Shown piece by piece: positions 48,933 to 58,005 of a DNA stretch of 64,000 bases. Source of the DNA: CAVQZC01 sp963718315 (GTDB lineage: Bacteria > Actinomycetota > Thermoleophilia > Gaiellales > JAICJC01). Each line of letters opens with the position of its first letter. The first letter of the stretch is position 1. The stretch lies in contig CAVQZC010000012.1 in assembly GCA_963718315.1 (NCBI GenBank), positions 372,001 to 436,000 on the forward strand, given 5' to 3'. Under the pieces are notes generated by a model. That model made no database searches. It saw only the letters and a program-made list of their open reading frames with translations, and was not told where the DNA came from. A program made the position numbers and the translations under genes.

Positions 48933-50375
48933 ATGGCAACCGACAAGACCTCCTCGCAGCGCAACGTGCTGGGGCACAGCCGGATCTTCACGCCGGAGGT
49001 GATGAACGACATCCACGTGAAGTCCGAGCTGGGCCGCTACCGGATGCGCGGCTTCTCGATGTTCAAGCCGATCCCGCACTGGGACGAGCTGATGTTCATG
49101 CCCGGGACGCTGACCCGGTTCGTAATCGAGGGCTACCGCGAGAAGTGCGAGACCAAGACAGTGCTCGGCGCGCGCTTCGCCAAGAAGCCGATCGAGCTCG
49201 ACATTCCGGTCTACATCACCGGGATGAGCTTCGGCGCCCTGTCGCTGGAGGCCAAGATGGCCCTGGCCAAGGGAGCCTCGATGGCCGGCACGGCCACCTG
49301 CTCCGGCGAGGGCGGCATGATCCCACCCGAGCGCGACCTGTCCACCAAGTGGTACTACCAGTGCATCCAGAGCCGGTACGGGTTCAACCCGCACCACCTG
49401 ATGCTGGCCGACGCCTGCGAGTTCTTCATCGGACAGGGCTGCAAGGTCGGGCTGGGGGGCCACCTGATGGGCCAGAAGGTGACCGAGCAGGTGGCGGAGA
49501 TGCGATCCCTGCCCGCCGGCATCGACCAGCGCTCGCCGGCGCGCCACCCGGACTGGCTGGGGCCTGACGACCTCTCCCTGAAGATCCAGGAGATCCGCGA
49601 GGCCACCGACTACCAGATCCCGATCCAGCTCAAGCTGGGCGCCTCGCGCGTCTACGACGACGTTCGCATGGCTGCCAAGTGCGGTCCGGACATCATCTAC
49701 CTGGACGGCGCCGAGGGCGGCACCGGCGCCGGGCCGCACATCGCCACCGAGGAGACCGGCATCCCCCTGATGGCGGCCATCCCCGAGGCGCGGCGCGCGC
49801 TCGAGGACGTCGGCCTGGCCGACGACATTGACCTGGTGGTCGCCGGCGGCATCCGCAACGGAGGCGACGTCGCCAAGGCCCTCTCACTGGGCGCCAAGGC
49901 GGTCGCAATCGGCCACTCCGCGCTGATGGCGCTGAACTGCAACAAGGAGATCCCCGGCGTCACCGACTACGAGGGCACGATCGGCGTGCCGGCCGGCCAG
50001 TGCTACCACTGCCACACCGGCCGCTGTCCGGTGGGCGTGGCCACGCAGGACGTCGAGCTGCGCAAGCGGCTGGTCGTCGAGGAGGCCGCCGAGCGGGTCT
50101 ACAACTTCCTGCACACGCTGACGCTCGAGGTGCAGATGCTGGCCCGGGCGTGCGGCAAGACCAACATCCACAGCCTCGAGCCCGAGGATCTGTGCGCCCT
50201 CACGGTCGAGGCGGCGGCAATGGCGAAGGTGCCGCTGGCCGGCACCACCTACATCCCCGGCGTCACCGAGCAGGAGACCCTGAACGAGATCAAGAGCCTG
50301 CTGCGCGAGCGCCACTACCAGGAGGCAGTCGAGCGGCTGCCAGAGCCCACTCCGCTGGAAGCCGCAGGAGACTGA
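48933..50375 (+). CDS. mgsC: FMN/Fe-S glutamate synthase-like subunit (MgsC/GlxD-like)
   Basis: 480 aa behind GGAGGGACG. FMN barrel: YITGMSFGALSLEAKMALAK, GEGGMIPPERDLSTKWYYQC, LKLGASRVYDDVRMAAKCGP, YLDGAEGGTGAGPHIATEET, VVAGGIRNGGDVAKALSLGA. The 3Fe-4S cluster Cys are in CYHCHTGRCPVGVATQD at about residue 356. It catalyses the synthase half reaction; with methylamine it would form N-methylglutamate, with ammonia glutamate. No GltD-type NADPH subunit is present, as in other mgs sets. Confidence 0.9.
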   Translation: MATDKTSSQRNVLGHSRIFTPEVMNDIHVKSELGRYRMRGFSMFKPIPHWDELMFMPGTLTRFVIEGYREKCETKTVLGARFAKKPIELDIPVYITGMSFGALSLEAKMALAKGASMAGTATCSGEGGMIPPERDLSTKWYYQCIQSRYGFNPHHLMLADACEFFIGQGCKVGLGGHLMGQKVTEQVAEMRSLPAGIDQRSPARHPDWLGPDDLSLKIQEIREATDYQIPIQLKLGASRVYDDVRMAAKCGPDIIYLDGAEGGTGAGPHIATEETGIPLMAAIPEARRALEDVGLADDIDLVVAGGIRNGGDVAKALSLGAKAVAIGHSALMALNCNKEIPGVTDYEGTIGVPAGQCYHCHTGRCPVGVATQDVELRKRLVVEEAAERVYNFLHTLTLEVQMLARACGKTNIHSLEPEDLCALTVEAAAMAKVPLAGTTYIPGVTEQETLNEIKSLLRERHYQEAVERLPEPTPLEAAGD

Positions 50376-50377
50376 CG

Positions 50378-50809
50378 ATGAGCACAAGAGAGCCAGACAA
50401 GACCGTCGGTATCGACGCCGAGTACCTCTCGGGCCATCGTTTCCCCTACCAGGAGGACATGTCGCTGGTGGAGGACATCGACCTCGACGCCGCCACTCCC
50501 GGCCAGGACATCAACTGGCTCGAGGATGTCGACCTGCTGATGGAGGACGGCGTCCCCGCCGTGTTCGACCGCTACTCCAACTCGTTCCTGAAGATCTACT
50601 TCCCGGTCCCGGAGGGCCGCGAGAACGAGATCGCCCGCAAGGTGCTGATCAAGCACCTGCAGTCGGGCAACTCCTACGGCATCCAGCTGAAGGAGCAGCA
50701 CTGTAAGTTCCCCCAGATCGAGCTCGGCCCCTGGGTGGAAAACTCGCGCACGGTGGGCACCGACTGGAAGCCGCCTGTGCTCGAAGGCTGGGAGCCGCCC
50801 GTCCATTGA
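50378..50809 (+). CDS. Unknown protein of the N-methylglutamate synthase operon
   Basis: 143 aa, start 3 bp after the mgsC stop and before the operon terminator, so clearly part of the unit. Acidic N-terminal half (VEDIDLDAATPGQDINWLED), then a compact alpha/beta part: FDRYSNSFLKIYFPVPEGRE, NEIARKVLIKHLQSGNSYGI and QLKEQHCKFPQIELGPWVEN. One Cys, no signal peptide or membrane segment. I do not recognise the family; a fourth subunit or regulator of the synthase is a reasonable guess. Confidence 0.8.
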   Translation: MSTREPDKTVGIDAEYLSGHRFPYQEDMSLVEDIDLDAATPGQDINWLEDVDLLMEDGVPAVFDRYSNSFLKIYFPVPEGRENEIARKVLIKHLQSGNSYGIQLKEQHCKFPQIELGPWVENSRTVGTDWKPPVLEGWEPPVH

Positions 50810-50841
50810 GACGTCGCTCCCAGCGGCTCTGACCCCTGGAT

Positions 50842-50876
50842 GAGGGGGTGCTCGCCACGGCGGCGGGCACCCCCTC
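50842..50876. terminator. Bidirectional terminator after the mgs operon
   Basis: GAGGGGGTGCTCGCC (50842-50856) pairs with GGCGGGCACCCCCTC (50862-50876), 15 bp with one mismatch, between convergent genes; CTCTTTC follows on the plus strand. Confidence 0.8.
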
Positions 50877-50890
50877 GCCTCTTTCAGGGA

Positions 50891-52267
50891 TCACGGCGTG
50901 TAGGTGTACAGCTCCTCGCCCTTGCTCGCCGTTCGTGCGGACAGCAGCGCTGCACCGGCCAGCGGAAGCTCGACGAACGCATCGGATGATCCGGTGCCCG
51001 GCACCAGATCCTTGACCAGCCTCGTCCCGGACTTGGTGCCGTCGGTCCGCCACAGCTCCTGGCCGTGCGTGGGATCGATGGCCGTGAACAGCAGGGTGCT
51101 GCCGACCACCCTCAGGCCGACAGGCTCGGAGTTGTCTGGCCCCGGCCAGATGTCCTTCAGCAGCAGACCTGATCCGATGCTGCCGCTGTTCCGCCAGAGC
51201 TCGTCCCCGCGGCCCGCGGTGAACGCGCTGAAGTAGAGCTTGCTGCCCATCGTCACGACAGGCGGGCGCACCGAGGCGTTCGGGCCCGGGTCGATGTCCG
51301 ATACCTGCACCGTTCCGCCGGATGTGCCGTCGGTGCGCCACACCTGTTCTCCCGAGCTCGCGTCGGTGGCGATCATGTACAGGTTGCCGCCCACGACGAC
51401 CTGCGGGTTCGGGTTCGAGCCCTTCTGTCCGCCGCGGATGTCCTTGACCATCGTCGTTCCGGCCGACGTCCCATCGCTCTTCCACAGCTCGTTGCCGTGG
51501 GTGGCATCCTGGGCGGCGAAGTAGACGTCGCCGCCGAAGGCGTGCAGGTCCTGGGGGTTGGAGCTCGCGCTCCCCGGGTCGATGTTCCTCACCATCTTGG
51601 TACCTGCGGCGGTGCCGTCGGTGGTCCACAGCTCACGCCCGTCGGAGGCGTCGTTTGCCGCGAAGAACAGCTTCCCGCCGGCGATTTCGAACGAGTACGG
51701 CGCCGAGCCGGTCGATCCAGGGTCGATGTCCTTGACCATCTGCGTGCCGGCCGCGGTGCCGTCGGACTTCCATAGCTCGTCGCCGTGAGTGGCGTCCCTG
51801 GCGTCGAAGTAGACGTTTCCGTCGAACGCGGTTACGCCCTCGGCATCGGACCCGTCCGGGCCTGGGTTGATGTCCTTGACCATGGTCGTTCCCCCGGCCG
51901 TACCGTTGCTCTTCCAGATCTCGAGCCCGTGCGTGCCGTCGTCGGCGGAGAACAGCAACTGGCTGCCCAGAACAGCCAGCTCGCCGGGAACCGAACCGTC
52001 CGCCCCCGGCCGGATGTCCTTGACCATCGCAGTGCCCCCCGAGGACCCATCCGTCTTCCAGAGCTCTCCACCGTGCGTGGCGTCGTTCGCCGCGAAGAAG
52101 GCCAGGTTGCTCGAGAACTTGACGAACGCGCTCGGGTTGGACCCTCCGCTTCCCGGATCGATGTCCTTGACCAGCGTCGGGCCGCTGCTGGCCGACGCCG
52201 TGACGACCGAGCCCAGGGTCAGGGCTGCTGCGACCGCCGCGATGGCACGTGCTGAACGTCCTGACAT
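50891..52267 (-). CDS. Secreted ELWxxDGT-repeat protein
   Basis: 458 aa with signal peptide ending TASAS. About nine repeats of ~49 residues, each with ELW(K/R/T)(T/S)DGT, (A/S)GTxMVKDI, PGxxGS and a short strand such as GNVYFDARDATHG. This is the ELWxxDGTxxGTxxVxDI repeat family, probably a beta-propeller of one or two rings on the cell surface. Tandem paralogue directly upstream at 52277-53657. Binding target unknown. Confidence 0.88.
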   Translation of the reverse strand: MSGRSARAIAAVAAALTLGSVVTASASSGPTLVKDIDPGSGGSNPSAFVKFSSNLAFFAANDATHGGELWKTDGSSGGTAMVKDIRPGADGSVPGELAVLGSQLLFSADDGTHGLEIWKSNGTAGGTTMVKDINPGPDGSDAEGVTAFDGNVYFDARDATHGDELWKSDGTAAGTQMVKDIDPGSTGSAPYSFEIAGGKLFFAANDASDGRELWTTDGTAAGTKMVRNIDPGSASSNPQDLHAFGGDVYFAAQDATHGNELWKSDGTSAGTTMVKDIRGGQKGSNPNPQVVVGGNLYMIATDASSGEQVWRTDGTSGGTVQVSDIDPGPNASVRPPVVTMGSKLYFSAFTAGRGDELWRNSGSIGSGLLLKDIWPGPDNSEPVGLRVVGSTLLFTAIDPTHGQELWRTDGTKSGTRLVKDLVPGTGSSDAFVELPLAGAALLSARTASKGEELYTYTP

Positions 52268-52276
52268 GTCCCCTCC

Positions 52277-53657
52277 CTACGGGGTGTACTTGTACAGCTG
52301 GTCTCCCGCGCCTGCGTTGGCCGACAGCAGCGCGACACCGGCCAGTGGGAGCTCGACCGTCGCATCGGATGACCCCGACCCGGCGAGCAGATCCTTGACG
52401 AGCTTCGTCCCGGACTGGGTGCCGTCGGTTCGCCACAGCTCCGTACCGTGGGTCGGCTCGAAGGCCGTGAAGAGCAGTGTGCTGCCGACCACCCTGAACC
52501 CATTGGGCTGGGACCCGCTCGAGCCGGGCCAGATGTCCTTCAGGAGCAGGCCCGTGCCCATGCTGCCACTGTTCCGCCAGAGCTCGATACCGTGTCCGGC
52601 GTCGAAGGCGCCGAAGTAGATCTTGCCGCCCATGGTCACGACGACCTCCGGGTAGATGAGCGCGTTCGGGCCCGGGTCGATGTCCGAGACCTGCACCGTC
52701 CCCGCTGCGGTGCCGTCGGTTTTCCAGACCTGCATGCCCGAGGCGGCGTTCCGTGCGACCAGGTAGAGATCGCTGCCCATCACGACCTGTGGGACAGGCA
52801 CCGAGGTCTTGGAACCGGCGTAGATGTCCTTGACCAGCCTCGTGCCGCCGGCGGTACCGTCGCTCTTCCACAGCTCGTAGCCGTGGGTGCTGTCCGCGGC
52901 GCCGAAGTAGACGTCGCCGTCGAAGGCATGCAGCGAATCGGGGCTAGATCCCTTGCTCCCAGGCTCGATGTCCTTGACCATCTTCGTCCCGGCGGACGTG
53001 CCGTCGGTCGTCCACAGCTCGCGGCCGGCTGCCGCAGTGTCTGCGCTGAAGAACAGCTTCCCGCCGGCGACGGTGAATCCCTCGGGCGCCGAGCCGGCGG
53101 AGCCCGACGCGATGTTCTTGACCATCTTCGTGCCGGCCGACGTGCCGTCCGACTTCCAGAGCTCCAGGCCATGCGTGGCGTCCTGGGCATCGAAGTAGAC
53201 GTTGCCGTCGAACTCGGTCATCCACTGCGGGTAGGACGGTGTGGATCCAGGGTCGATGTCCTTGACCATCGCGGTGCCGCCAGAGGTGCCGTTGCTCTTC
53301 CACAGCTCCTCCCCGTGCGTCCCGTCGTCGGCCTGGAAGAGCACCTCGCTGCCGAGCACTGCCATGTCGCGCGGATACGACTGGCCGGACCCCGGATTGA
53401 TGTCCTTCACCATGCGGGTGCCTGGCGCCCGTCCCGTCGGTCGTCCAGAGCTCGATGCCGTGCGTGCCGTCGTTCGCCTGAAACAGCGCAGTGCTGCTCG
53501 AGAGCCTGATGAAGTTCCCCAGGTCGGCGCTTCCGCCGCCTGGGAAGATCGTCTTGACCAACGTTGGTCCGCTGCTCGCCGACGCGGTCACGACCGATGC
53601 GAACGTGGCAAGCAGCGCCCCCAGCAGGACGATCACCGACAGCCGTGGCCCGCGCAT
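52277..53657 (-). CDS. Secreted ELWxxDGT-repeat protein, frameshifted
   Basis: Paralogue of the downstream gene, 9 bp away. Signal peptide MRGPRLSVIVLLGALLATFA, then the same ~49-residue repeats. Near 53424 one base is missing (TDGTGA|GTRMVKDINPGSG), with the repeat pattern resuming perfectly in the next frame, so the break is recent or an assembly error. Together the two genes look like a tandem duplication; the pair probably forms one transcript. Confidence 0.82.
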
Positions 53658-53720
53658 GTCCCCTCCCCTTCGCGTTACGCCATGAGTATCTTCCTCCGTG
53701 GCAGAAGGCGCAAGAGCGCG

Positions 53721-54158
53721 CTACGCGAAAGCGCTGAAGCCGGTGGTGCCGTCAGACTGATCGCCGCCAGAGATGTTCGGGCTCAGCGCGCCCGCCATCT
53801 GGTAGGCGTTGATCACGTCCTGGTTCACCTGGCCCGGCACGCTGGGCGATGCGCTGAGCAGCGGATCGCCGGCGCCGTCGAGCAGCGGGGCGCCGGTCGT
53901 CGAAGGGTCGGACAGTGCCTGCAGCGCGGACAGCTCCGAGGCCAGCCCCGGGTCGGCGTACGCCGCCTGGCTGAGCGATGGGTCGCCGCTCTGCTGGAAG
54001 AGCGCATCTTCGAAGTTCGGGTTGGCGGCGGCCGCATCCCCCTGACCGCTGAGCGCAGCCGACGCCGTGGAGCCGTCGAGGCCGCTGGTCAGCAGATCCA
54101 GGGCAGCGGAGGACGATGACAACGGCGAGACGCTCACGGCCCGGGTCATCGTCCGCAT
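53721..54158 (-). CDS. Hypothetical Ala/Ser-rich protein
   Basis: 145 aa from ATG 54158. Composition is Ala, Ser, Leu, Gly and Asp with few charged basic residues (SSSSAALDLLTSGLDGSTAS, PSLSQAAYADPGLASELSAL, VNQDVINAYQMAGALSPNIS). No signal peptide, membrane helix or known domain. Resembles export-prone, disordered actinobacterial proteins; real coding status is likely but not certain. Confidence 0.5.
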   Translation of the reverse strand: MRTMTRAVSVSPLSSSSAALDLLTSGLDGSTASAALSGQGDAAAANPNFEDALFQQSGDPSLSQAAYADPGLASELSALQALSDPSTTGAPLLDGAGDPLLSASPSVPGQVNQDVINAYQMAGALSPNISGGDQSDGTTGFSAFA

Positions 54159-54170
54159 GTGGGCGGCTTG

Positions 54171-54205
54171 CCTCCCCAAGGTGGGGGATTCCCACCCCGG
54201 GGAGG
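54171..54205. promoter_or_regulatory. Strong two-part hairpin between minus-strand genes
   Basis: CCTCCCC-aa-GGTGGG-ggatt-CCCACC-cc-GGGGAGG: 7+6 bp with a 2x2 internal loop, between the flavoprotein stop (54232) and the start at 54158. It serves as terminator for the former or leader structure for the latter; there is no T tract. The shape also recalls subterminal hairpins of IS200/IS605-type elements, but no transposase or tnpB is present. Confidence 0.5.
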
Positions 54206-54231
54206 CGACGACGCTCTGGCGACCCGGTTCG

Positions 54232-55536
54232 TTACGACCAGGGGTACGGGCTGTTTGAGACCGGATGCAGGTCGCCGGTCGCGAATCGCTCGTAGCGGAA
54301 CGGATAGAGCAGGCTCGAGTGACCGCCGGTGACCACCTTGGCGACCTCACGGCCGACGCCGATCATCTTGTAGCCGTGGTTCGAGTCTGCGATCACGTAC
54401 ACGTTCGGTCGCATGTAGTCGAACACCGGGAAGCTGTCGACGGTGAAGCAGCCGACGCCGCCGGAGCGGATGTTCTTGTACGTCGCCCGCTTGCCCTCGA
54501 ACCGCTTCATGCAGTGGGACAGGCTGGCGCACCACATGTCGGCGAACGCCGGCTCGACGGAGGCGGTCGGATACGGGTCGACCGTGAACTCGTTTCCGAC
54601 TATGACCGGCGCAGCGCCGCCCTGCACACCGTGCAGGTCCTGCTTGAAGTAGTTGCCCCAGAACTCGTCGGTGATGAGCTCGCCCTCGTCGTCGTAGAGC
54701 GGCGCGTCGGAGTCGACATGCAGCACCGGCGGCATGCTGCCGTCCTCCAGCGAGAGCAGGTTGGGGTCGACGTCGATCTCGCCTTCCTGGAGGTACCAGT
54801 AGGTCCACATCGGCTGATCGGCATGAACGTCGCCTGACGGCGTTCGCACGTCGAGCCGCTGCGGGAGGTCGAGCATGCCCCACACCGTCTCGACCCACGG
54901 GCCGACTCCGACCACGACCTGCTCGACCGCAATCGTCCCCTGGTCGGTCTGTACGGCCGTCACAGCGCCGCTCGAGTCGGACTCGAACCCGGTGACGCGG
55001 ACGCCGTCGACGATCCGGGCCCCGGCCTCACGCGCCTTCGCGGCCAGCCCGTGCAGCGAGGCCATGTTGTTCGCAAACCCGCCCTTGTGCTCGTGCAGGC
55101 AGACGTGGACGCCCTGGGCGCGCCAGTCCGGGAACAGGCGCGTCATGTACTCGCGCACCTCCTGCTCGCCGACGATCACGTCGGAGGGGTATCCGATCCG
55201 CTCCTGGCGCTCGTGCACCGCGGTCAGGTCGGCGATCTGGCGCTCTGCACCGAGGGCCATGTAGCCGACGGCGTGGTAGGAGAACGCCTCCGGATCCTGC
55301 TCCCAGACCTCGACGTTGGCGGCCATCAGCTCGCTCATCGCGGGCTGGAAGTAGTTGTTGCGCACCACGCCGCAGGCGATCCCCGAAGCGCCGGCGCCGA
55401 CGCCGGTCTTGTCGATCACCAGGACATCAGGCTCCTGGCCCGCGGCACGCTGTTCCTTGGCGAGGTGCCACGCCGTGGACAGGCCGTGGATCCCGGCACC
55501 GATGACGAGGTACTTGACGCCGCTCGGCAAACTCAT
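54232..55536 (-). CDS. FAD-dependent amino acid oxidase/dehydrogenase (sarcosine oxidase beta-like)
   Basis: 434 aa behind AGGAGGAAGCG. Dinucleotide fold VIGAGIHGLSTAWHLAKEQR, GVGAGASGIACGVVRNNYFQ, C-terminal GGVGCFTVDSFPVFDYMRPN and ADSNHGYKMIGVGREVAKVV. DAO family, close in pattern to SoxB/MgdA subunits that oxidise N-methyl groups. The other heterotetramer subunits are absent; the adjacent GcvT-like gene (56398) may supply folate transfer. Confidence 0.87.
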   Translation of the reverse strand: MSLPSGVKYLVIGAGIHGLSTAWHLAKEQRAAGQEPDVLVIDKTGVGAGASGIACGVVRNNYFQPAMSELMAANVEVWEQDPEAFSYHAVGYMALGAERQIADLTAVHERQERIGYPSDVIVGEQEVREYMTRLFPDWRAQGVHVCLHEHKGGFANNMASLHGLAAKAREAGARIVDGVRVTGFESDSSGAVTAVQTDQGTIAVEQVVVGVGPWVETVWGMLDLPQRLDVRTPSGDVHADQPMWTYWYLQEGEIDVDPNLLSLEDGSMPPVLHVDSDAPLYDDEGELITDEFWGNYFKQDLHGVQGGAAPVIVGNEFTVDPYPTASVEPAFADMWCASLSHCMKRFEGKRATYKNIRSGGVGCFTVDSFPVFDYMRPNVYVIADSNHGYKMIGVGREVAKVVTGGHSSLLYPFRYERFATGDLHPVSNSPYPWS

Positions 55537-55576
55537 CGCGCTTCCTCCTTATTGCCTCTAGGGCAATGCCATTTCA

Positions 55577-56350
55577 CTACGTGCGCTCATTGTACCCAAG
55601 CCCTGCCGAAAGCGCACCGGCATGCTCGAGCAGCGCGGGCAGCGCGGCGTTTCGCGCCTTGCGCCCGAAACGCGCCGACGGCCCCTGCAGGCCGAGGATG
55701 CCGACCAGGTCTCCAGCGGCCCCGAAGATCGGGGCGGCCAGCGCGTTCAGGTCGGCCTCCCGTTCCTTGACCGCCTGGGCATAGCCCTGCTCACGCACCT
55801 CGTCGATCTCCCGCCGCAGCCGCTTGGCGTCGACGATCGTGCGGTCGGTGAACGCCTCCAGCTCCACCGGTGGCGCCGGCCGCCGGGAGAACGCAAGCAT
55901 CACCTTGCCGGTGGCCGTGGCGTGTGCCACGCTGGGCCGGCCCACCCGGGCCACGCTGGCGACACTGGCGCGGCTGGCCACGAAGTCGACGGTGACGGCT
56001 TCGCCCTCACCGGGAATCGAGAGGGTGGCGGTCTCACCGGTCGCCGCCTCCAGCGCCTCGAGGTGCGGGTGTGCCGTGGCGCGCAGGTCGAGGCGCCCGG
56101 AGACGTGGTTGGCGAGCTGCAGCAGGTGCGGCCCCAGCCGGTAGCGGCCCGTCTCCGGCACGTGATCGACGTAGCCCCCATGGACAAGGGTGGAGAGCAG
56201 CCGGGACACGGTGCTGGCGTTGATGCCGGTCCGCCGCGACAGCTCGTTCGTGCCCACCTCGGACGGGAACTCGAGAAAGGCGTCGAGCACGCGCATCGCA
56301 CGTTCGACCGCCTCCAGGCGGCGTTCGGCTGGTCGTCCAGTAGGTGGCAC
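55577..56350 (-). CDS. IclR family transcriptional regulator
   Basis: 257 aa from GTG 56350. Winged helix TNELSRRTGINASTVSRLLS and GYVDHVPETGRYRLGPHLLQ; effector domain SVAHATATGKVMLAF, REQGYAQAVKEREADLNALA, GILGLQGPSARFG. Probably controls the flanking flavoprotein (downstream, same strand) and the divergent GcvT-like gene, 47 bp away. Confidence 0.9.
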   Translation of the reverse strand: MPPTGRPAERRLEAVERAMRVLDAFLEFPSEVGTNELSRRTGINASTVSRLLSTLVHGGYVDHVPETGRYRLGPHLLQLANHVSGRLDLRATAHPHLEALEAATGETATLSIPGEGEAVTVDFVASRASVASVARVGRPSVAHATATGKVMLAFSRRPAPPVELEAFTDRTIVDAKRLRREIDEVREQGYAQAVKEREADLNALAAPIFGAAGDLVGILGLQGPSARFGRKARNAALPALLEHAGALSAGLGYNERT

Positions 56351-56397
56351 GGGTCGTATTGTGCCCCACCGGGCCGCTCGCGTAGACTGGCCGTCCT

Positions 56398-57513
56398 GTG
56401 GGCGACGGGGAACACACGCTGACGGCAACGGCATTCGACTCCGTGCAACGCGCGCTCGGCGCCGAGTTCGCCGAGTGGGAAGGCTGGAGCTGGGTTGCCG
56501 GTTTTGGCGACGCAATTCGCGAGCACGAGGCGGTTCGCCGGGCCTGCGGCGTGTGGGACGAGTCGCCGCTCCAGAAGTGGGAGCTCCGCGGGCCCGACGC
56601 GACAGTCGTCGCCGACCGCTGGTTCACGAACGACGTCCGCTCGCTCCAGACAGGCCAGCTCCGCTACGGCGCATTCTGCGACGACAACGGGGCCATGCTG
56701 GGGGATGGGACGGTGTTCCGTTTCGCTCTCGACCGGCTGCTGGCCGTCACCGCGCTGCCGTCCGACAGGGAGTCGCTCGATGCCGCCGCGGCGGGCGCCG
56801 ACGTCGAGATCGAGTGCCTGACCGACCGCATGCCGCACCTGCAGCTGCAGGGACCGGCCTCCCGCGACGTCCTCCAGTCGCTGGCATCGGCGGATGTCTC
56901 GACGCTTGGGTACTACCGGTTCCTGCCAGAGCCGATCGAGGTGGCCGGCCTTCCCGTGACCGTGGCCCGCTGCGGGTACTCGGGCGAGCTGGGATACGAG
57001 CTGTACTGCGACCCGCGGCACGCCGAGGGGCTGTGGCGGGCGCTGATCGACACCGGCAACGTGACGCCGTACGGCCTGAATGCCGTCGAGACGCTGCGCC
57101 AGGAGTCGGGGCTGATCTTCATCGGCTACGACTACTTCGCCGGGGAGACGGACCCCTACGAGGTCGGGCTCGACAGAGTCGTCAAGCTGGACAAGCCGGA
57201 GTTCCGCGGTCGCGACGCGCTCCGGTCGCTCGCCGCGTCACCCCGCCGCAGGATCACGACGCTCGTGATCGAGGGGGACGAGGTGCCGGACTACGGGGCG
57301 CCGGTGACGCACGAAGGTCGCACCGCGGGCGTCGTGCGCAGTCCCAGCTCGAGCCCCACCCTGCAGCAGGTCATCGCCCTGGCCGTACTCGACCACGGAC
57401 TGGCGGAGCGCGGAACGGTCGTGGATGTCGAGCTGGCGTCTGGCGCGACGGCGTCCGGCACCGTCGACAGCTATCCGATCTACGACCCGGACAAGCTCAG
57501 GCCCAGGGCCTGA
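56398..57513 (+). CDS. GcvT-like aminomethyltransferase
   Basis: 371 aa, GTG start. Folate-binding GcvT domain: HEAVRRACGVWDESPLQKWE, LRGPDATVVADRWFTNDVRS, MPHLQLQGPASRDVLQSLAS, RCGYSGELGYELYCDPRHAE, LNAVETLRQESGLIFIGYDY, plus the barrel VVRSPSSSPTLQQVIALAVL. It is not in a gcv operon; beside flavoproteins it most likely accepts one-carbon units from N-demethylation, like DmdA or LigM-type relatives. Confidence 0.85.
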   Translation: MGDGEHTLTATAFDSVQRALGAEFAEWEGWSWVAGFGDAIREHEAVRRACGVWDESPLQKWELRGPDATVVADRWFTNDVRSLQTGQLRYGAFCDDNGAMLGDGTVFRFALDRLLAVTALPSDRESLDAAAAGADVEIECLTDRMPHLQLQGPASRDVLQSLASADVSTLGYYRFLPEPIEVAGLPVTVARCGYSGELGYELYCDPRHAEGLWRALIDTGNVTPYGLNAVETLRQESGLIFIGYDYFAGETDPYEVGLDRVVKLDKPEFRGRDALRSLAASPRRRITTLVIEGDEVPDYGAPVTHEGRTAGVVRSPSSSPTLQQVIALAVLDHGLAERGTVVDVELASGATASGTVDSYPIYDPDKLRPRA

Positions 57514-57519
57514 CGGGCC

Positions 57520-58005
57520 CTACGGGCCCTCTCCCGCCACCCAGATCAGGCAGCTCGCACACCGCCTGACACGGCGGACGGCCCGCCGGAACAGCCGCGG
57601 CTTGAGCCGGCTCGGGTCGGGCCCCAGCACCAGCAGCCCGGCCTCCCGCTCGCCGGCCACCTCGAGCAGCGCCCGCACCGGCCGCGGGCTGCGCACCCGT
57701 AGGTGCTCGACCTCCAGCCCGAGCGCCTGCGCGTGGCCGACCATCTTGCGGATCTGCTCCCGGTCCTCATCCAGCTCGAGGTCGGCGCGGCGCACAGCTA
57801 TCGCCTGCGGCCACAGCGGCATCTCCACCGCGTCGACCACGATCAGGCAGACCTGCCCCTCCATCGCCGCCTGCAGCGCGACCCGCGCCGACTCGGCGTC
57901 GAAGGGCACCGCCAGCGTCGCCAGCACGACGGGCCGCGAGCGCGAGCCTCCCGTCGTCGGCGGCGAGGCCGGAATCGACGAGTGCTGGCGCAGCAGCGGG
58001 CTCAC
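57520..58005 (-). CDS. Universal stress protein-like
   Basis: 161 aa from GTG 58005, overlapping the stop of the upstream gene (GTGA). RPVVLATLAVPFDAESARVA, GQVCLIVVDAVE, GREAG-like LLVLGPDPSRLKPRLFRRAV: alpha/beta Usp-type fold with a poor G-x(2)-G-x(9)-G ATP loop. C-terminal CASCLIWVAGEG. Role unknown. Confidence 0.65.
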   Translation of the reverse strand: MSPLLRQHSSIPASPPTTGGSRSRPVVLATLAVPFDAESARVALQAAMEGQVCLIVVDAVEMPLWPQAIAVRRADLELDEDREQIRKMVGHAQALGLEVEHLRVRSPRPVRALLEVAGEREAGLLVLGPDPSRLKPRLFRRAVRRVRRCASCLIWVAGEGP

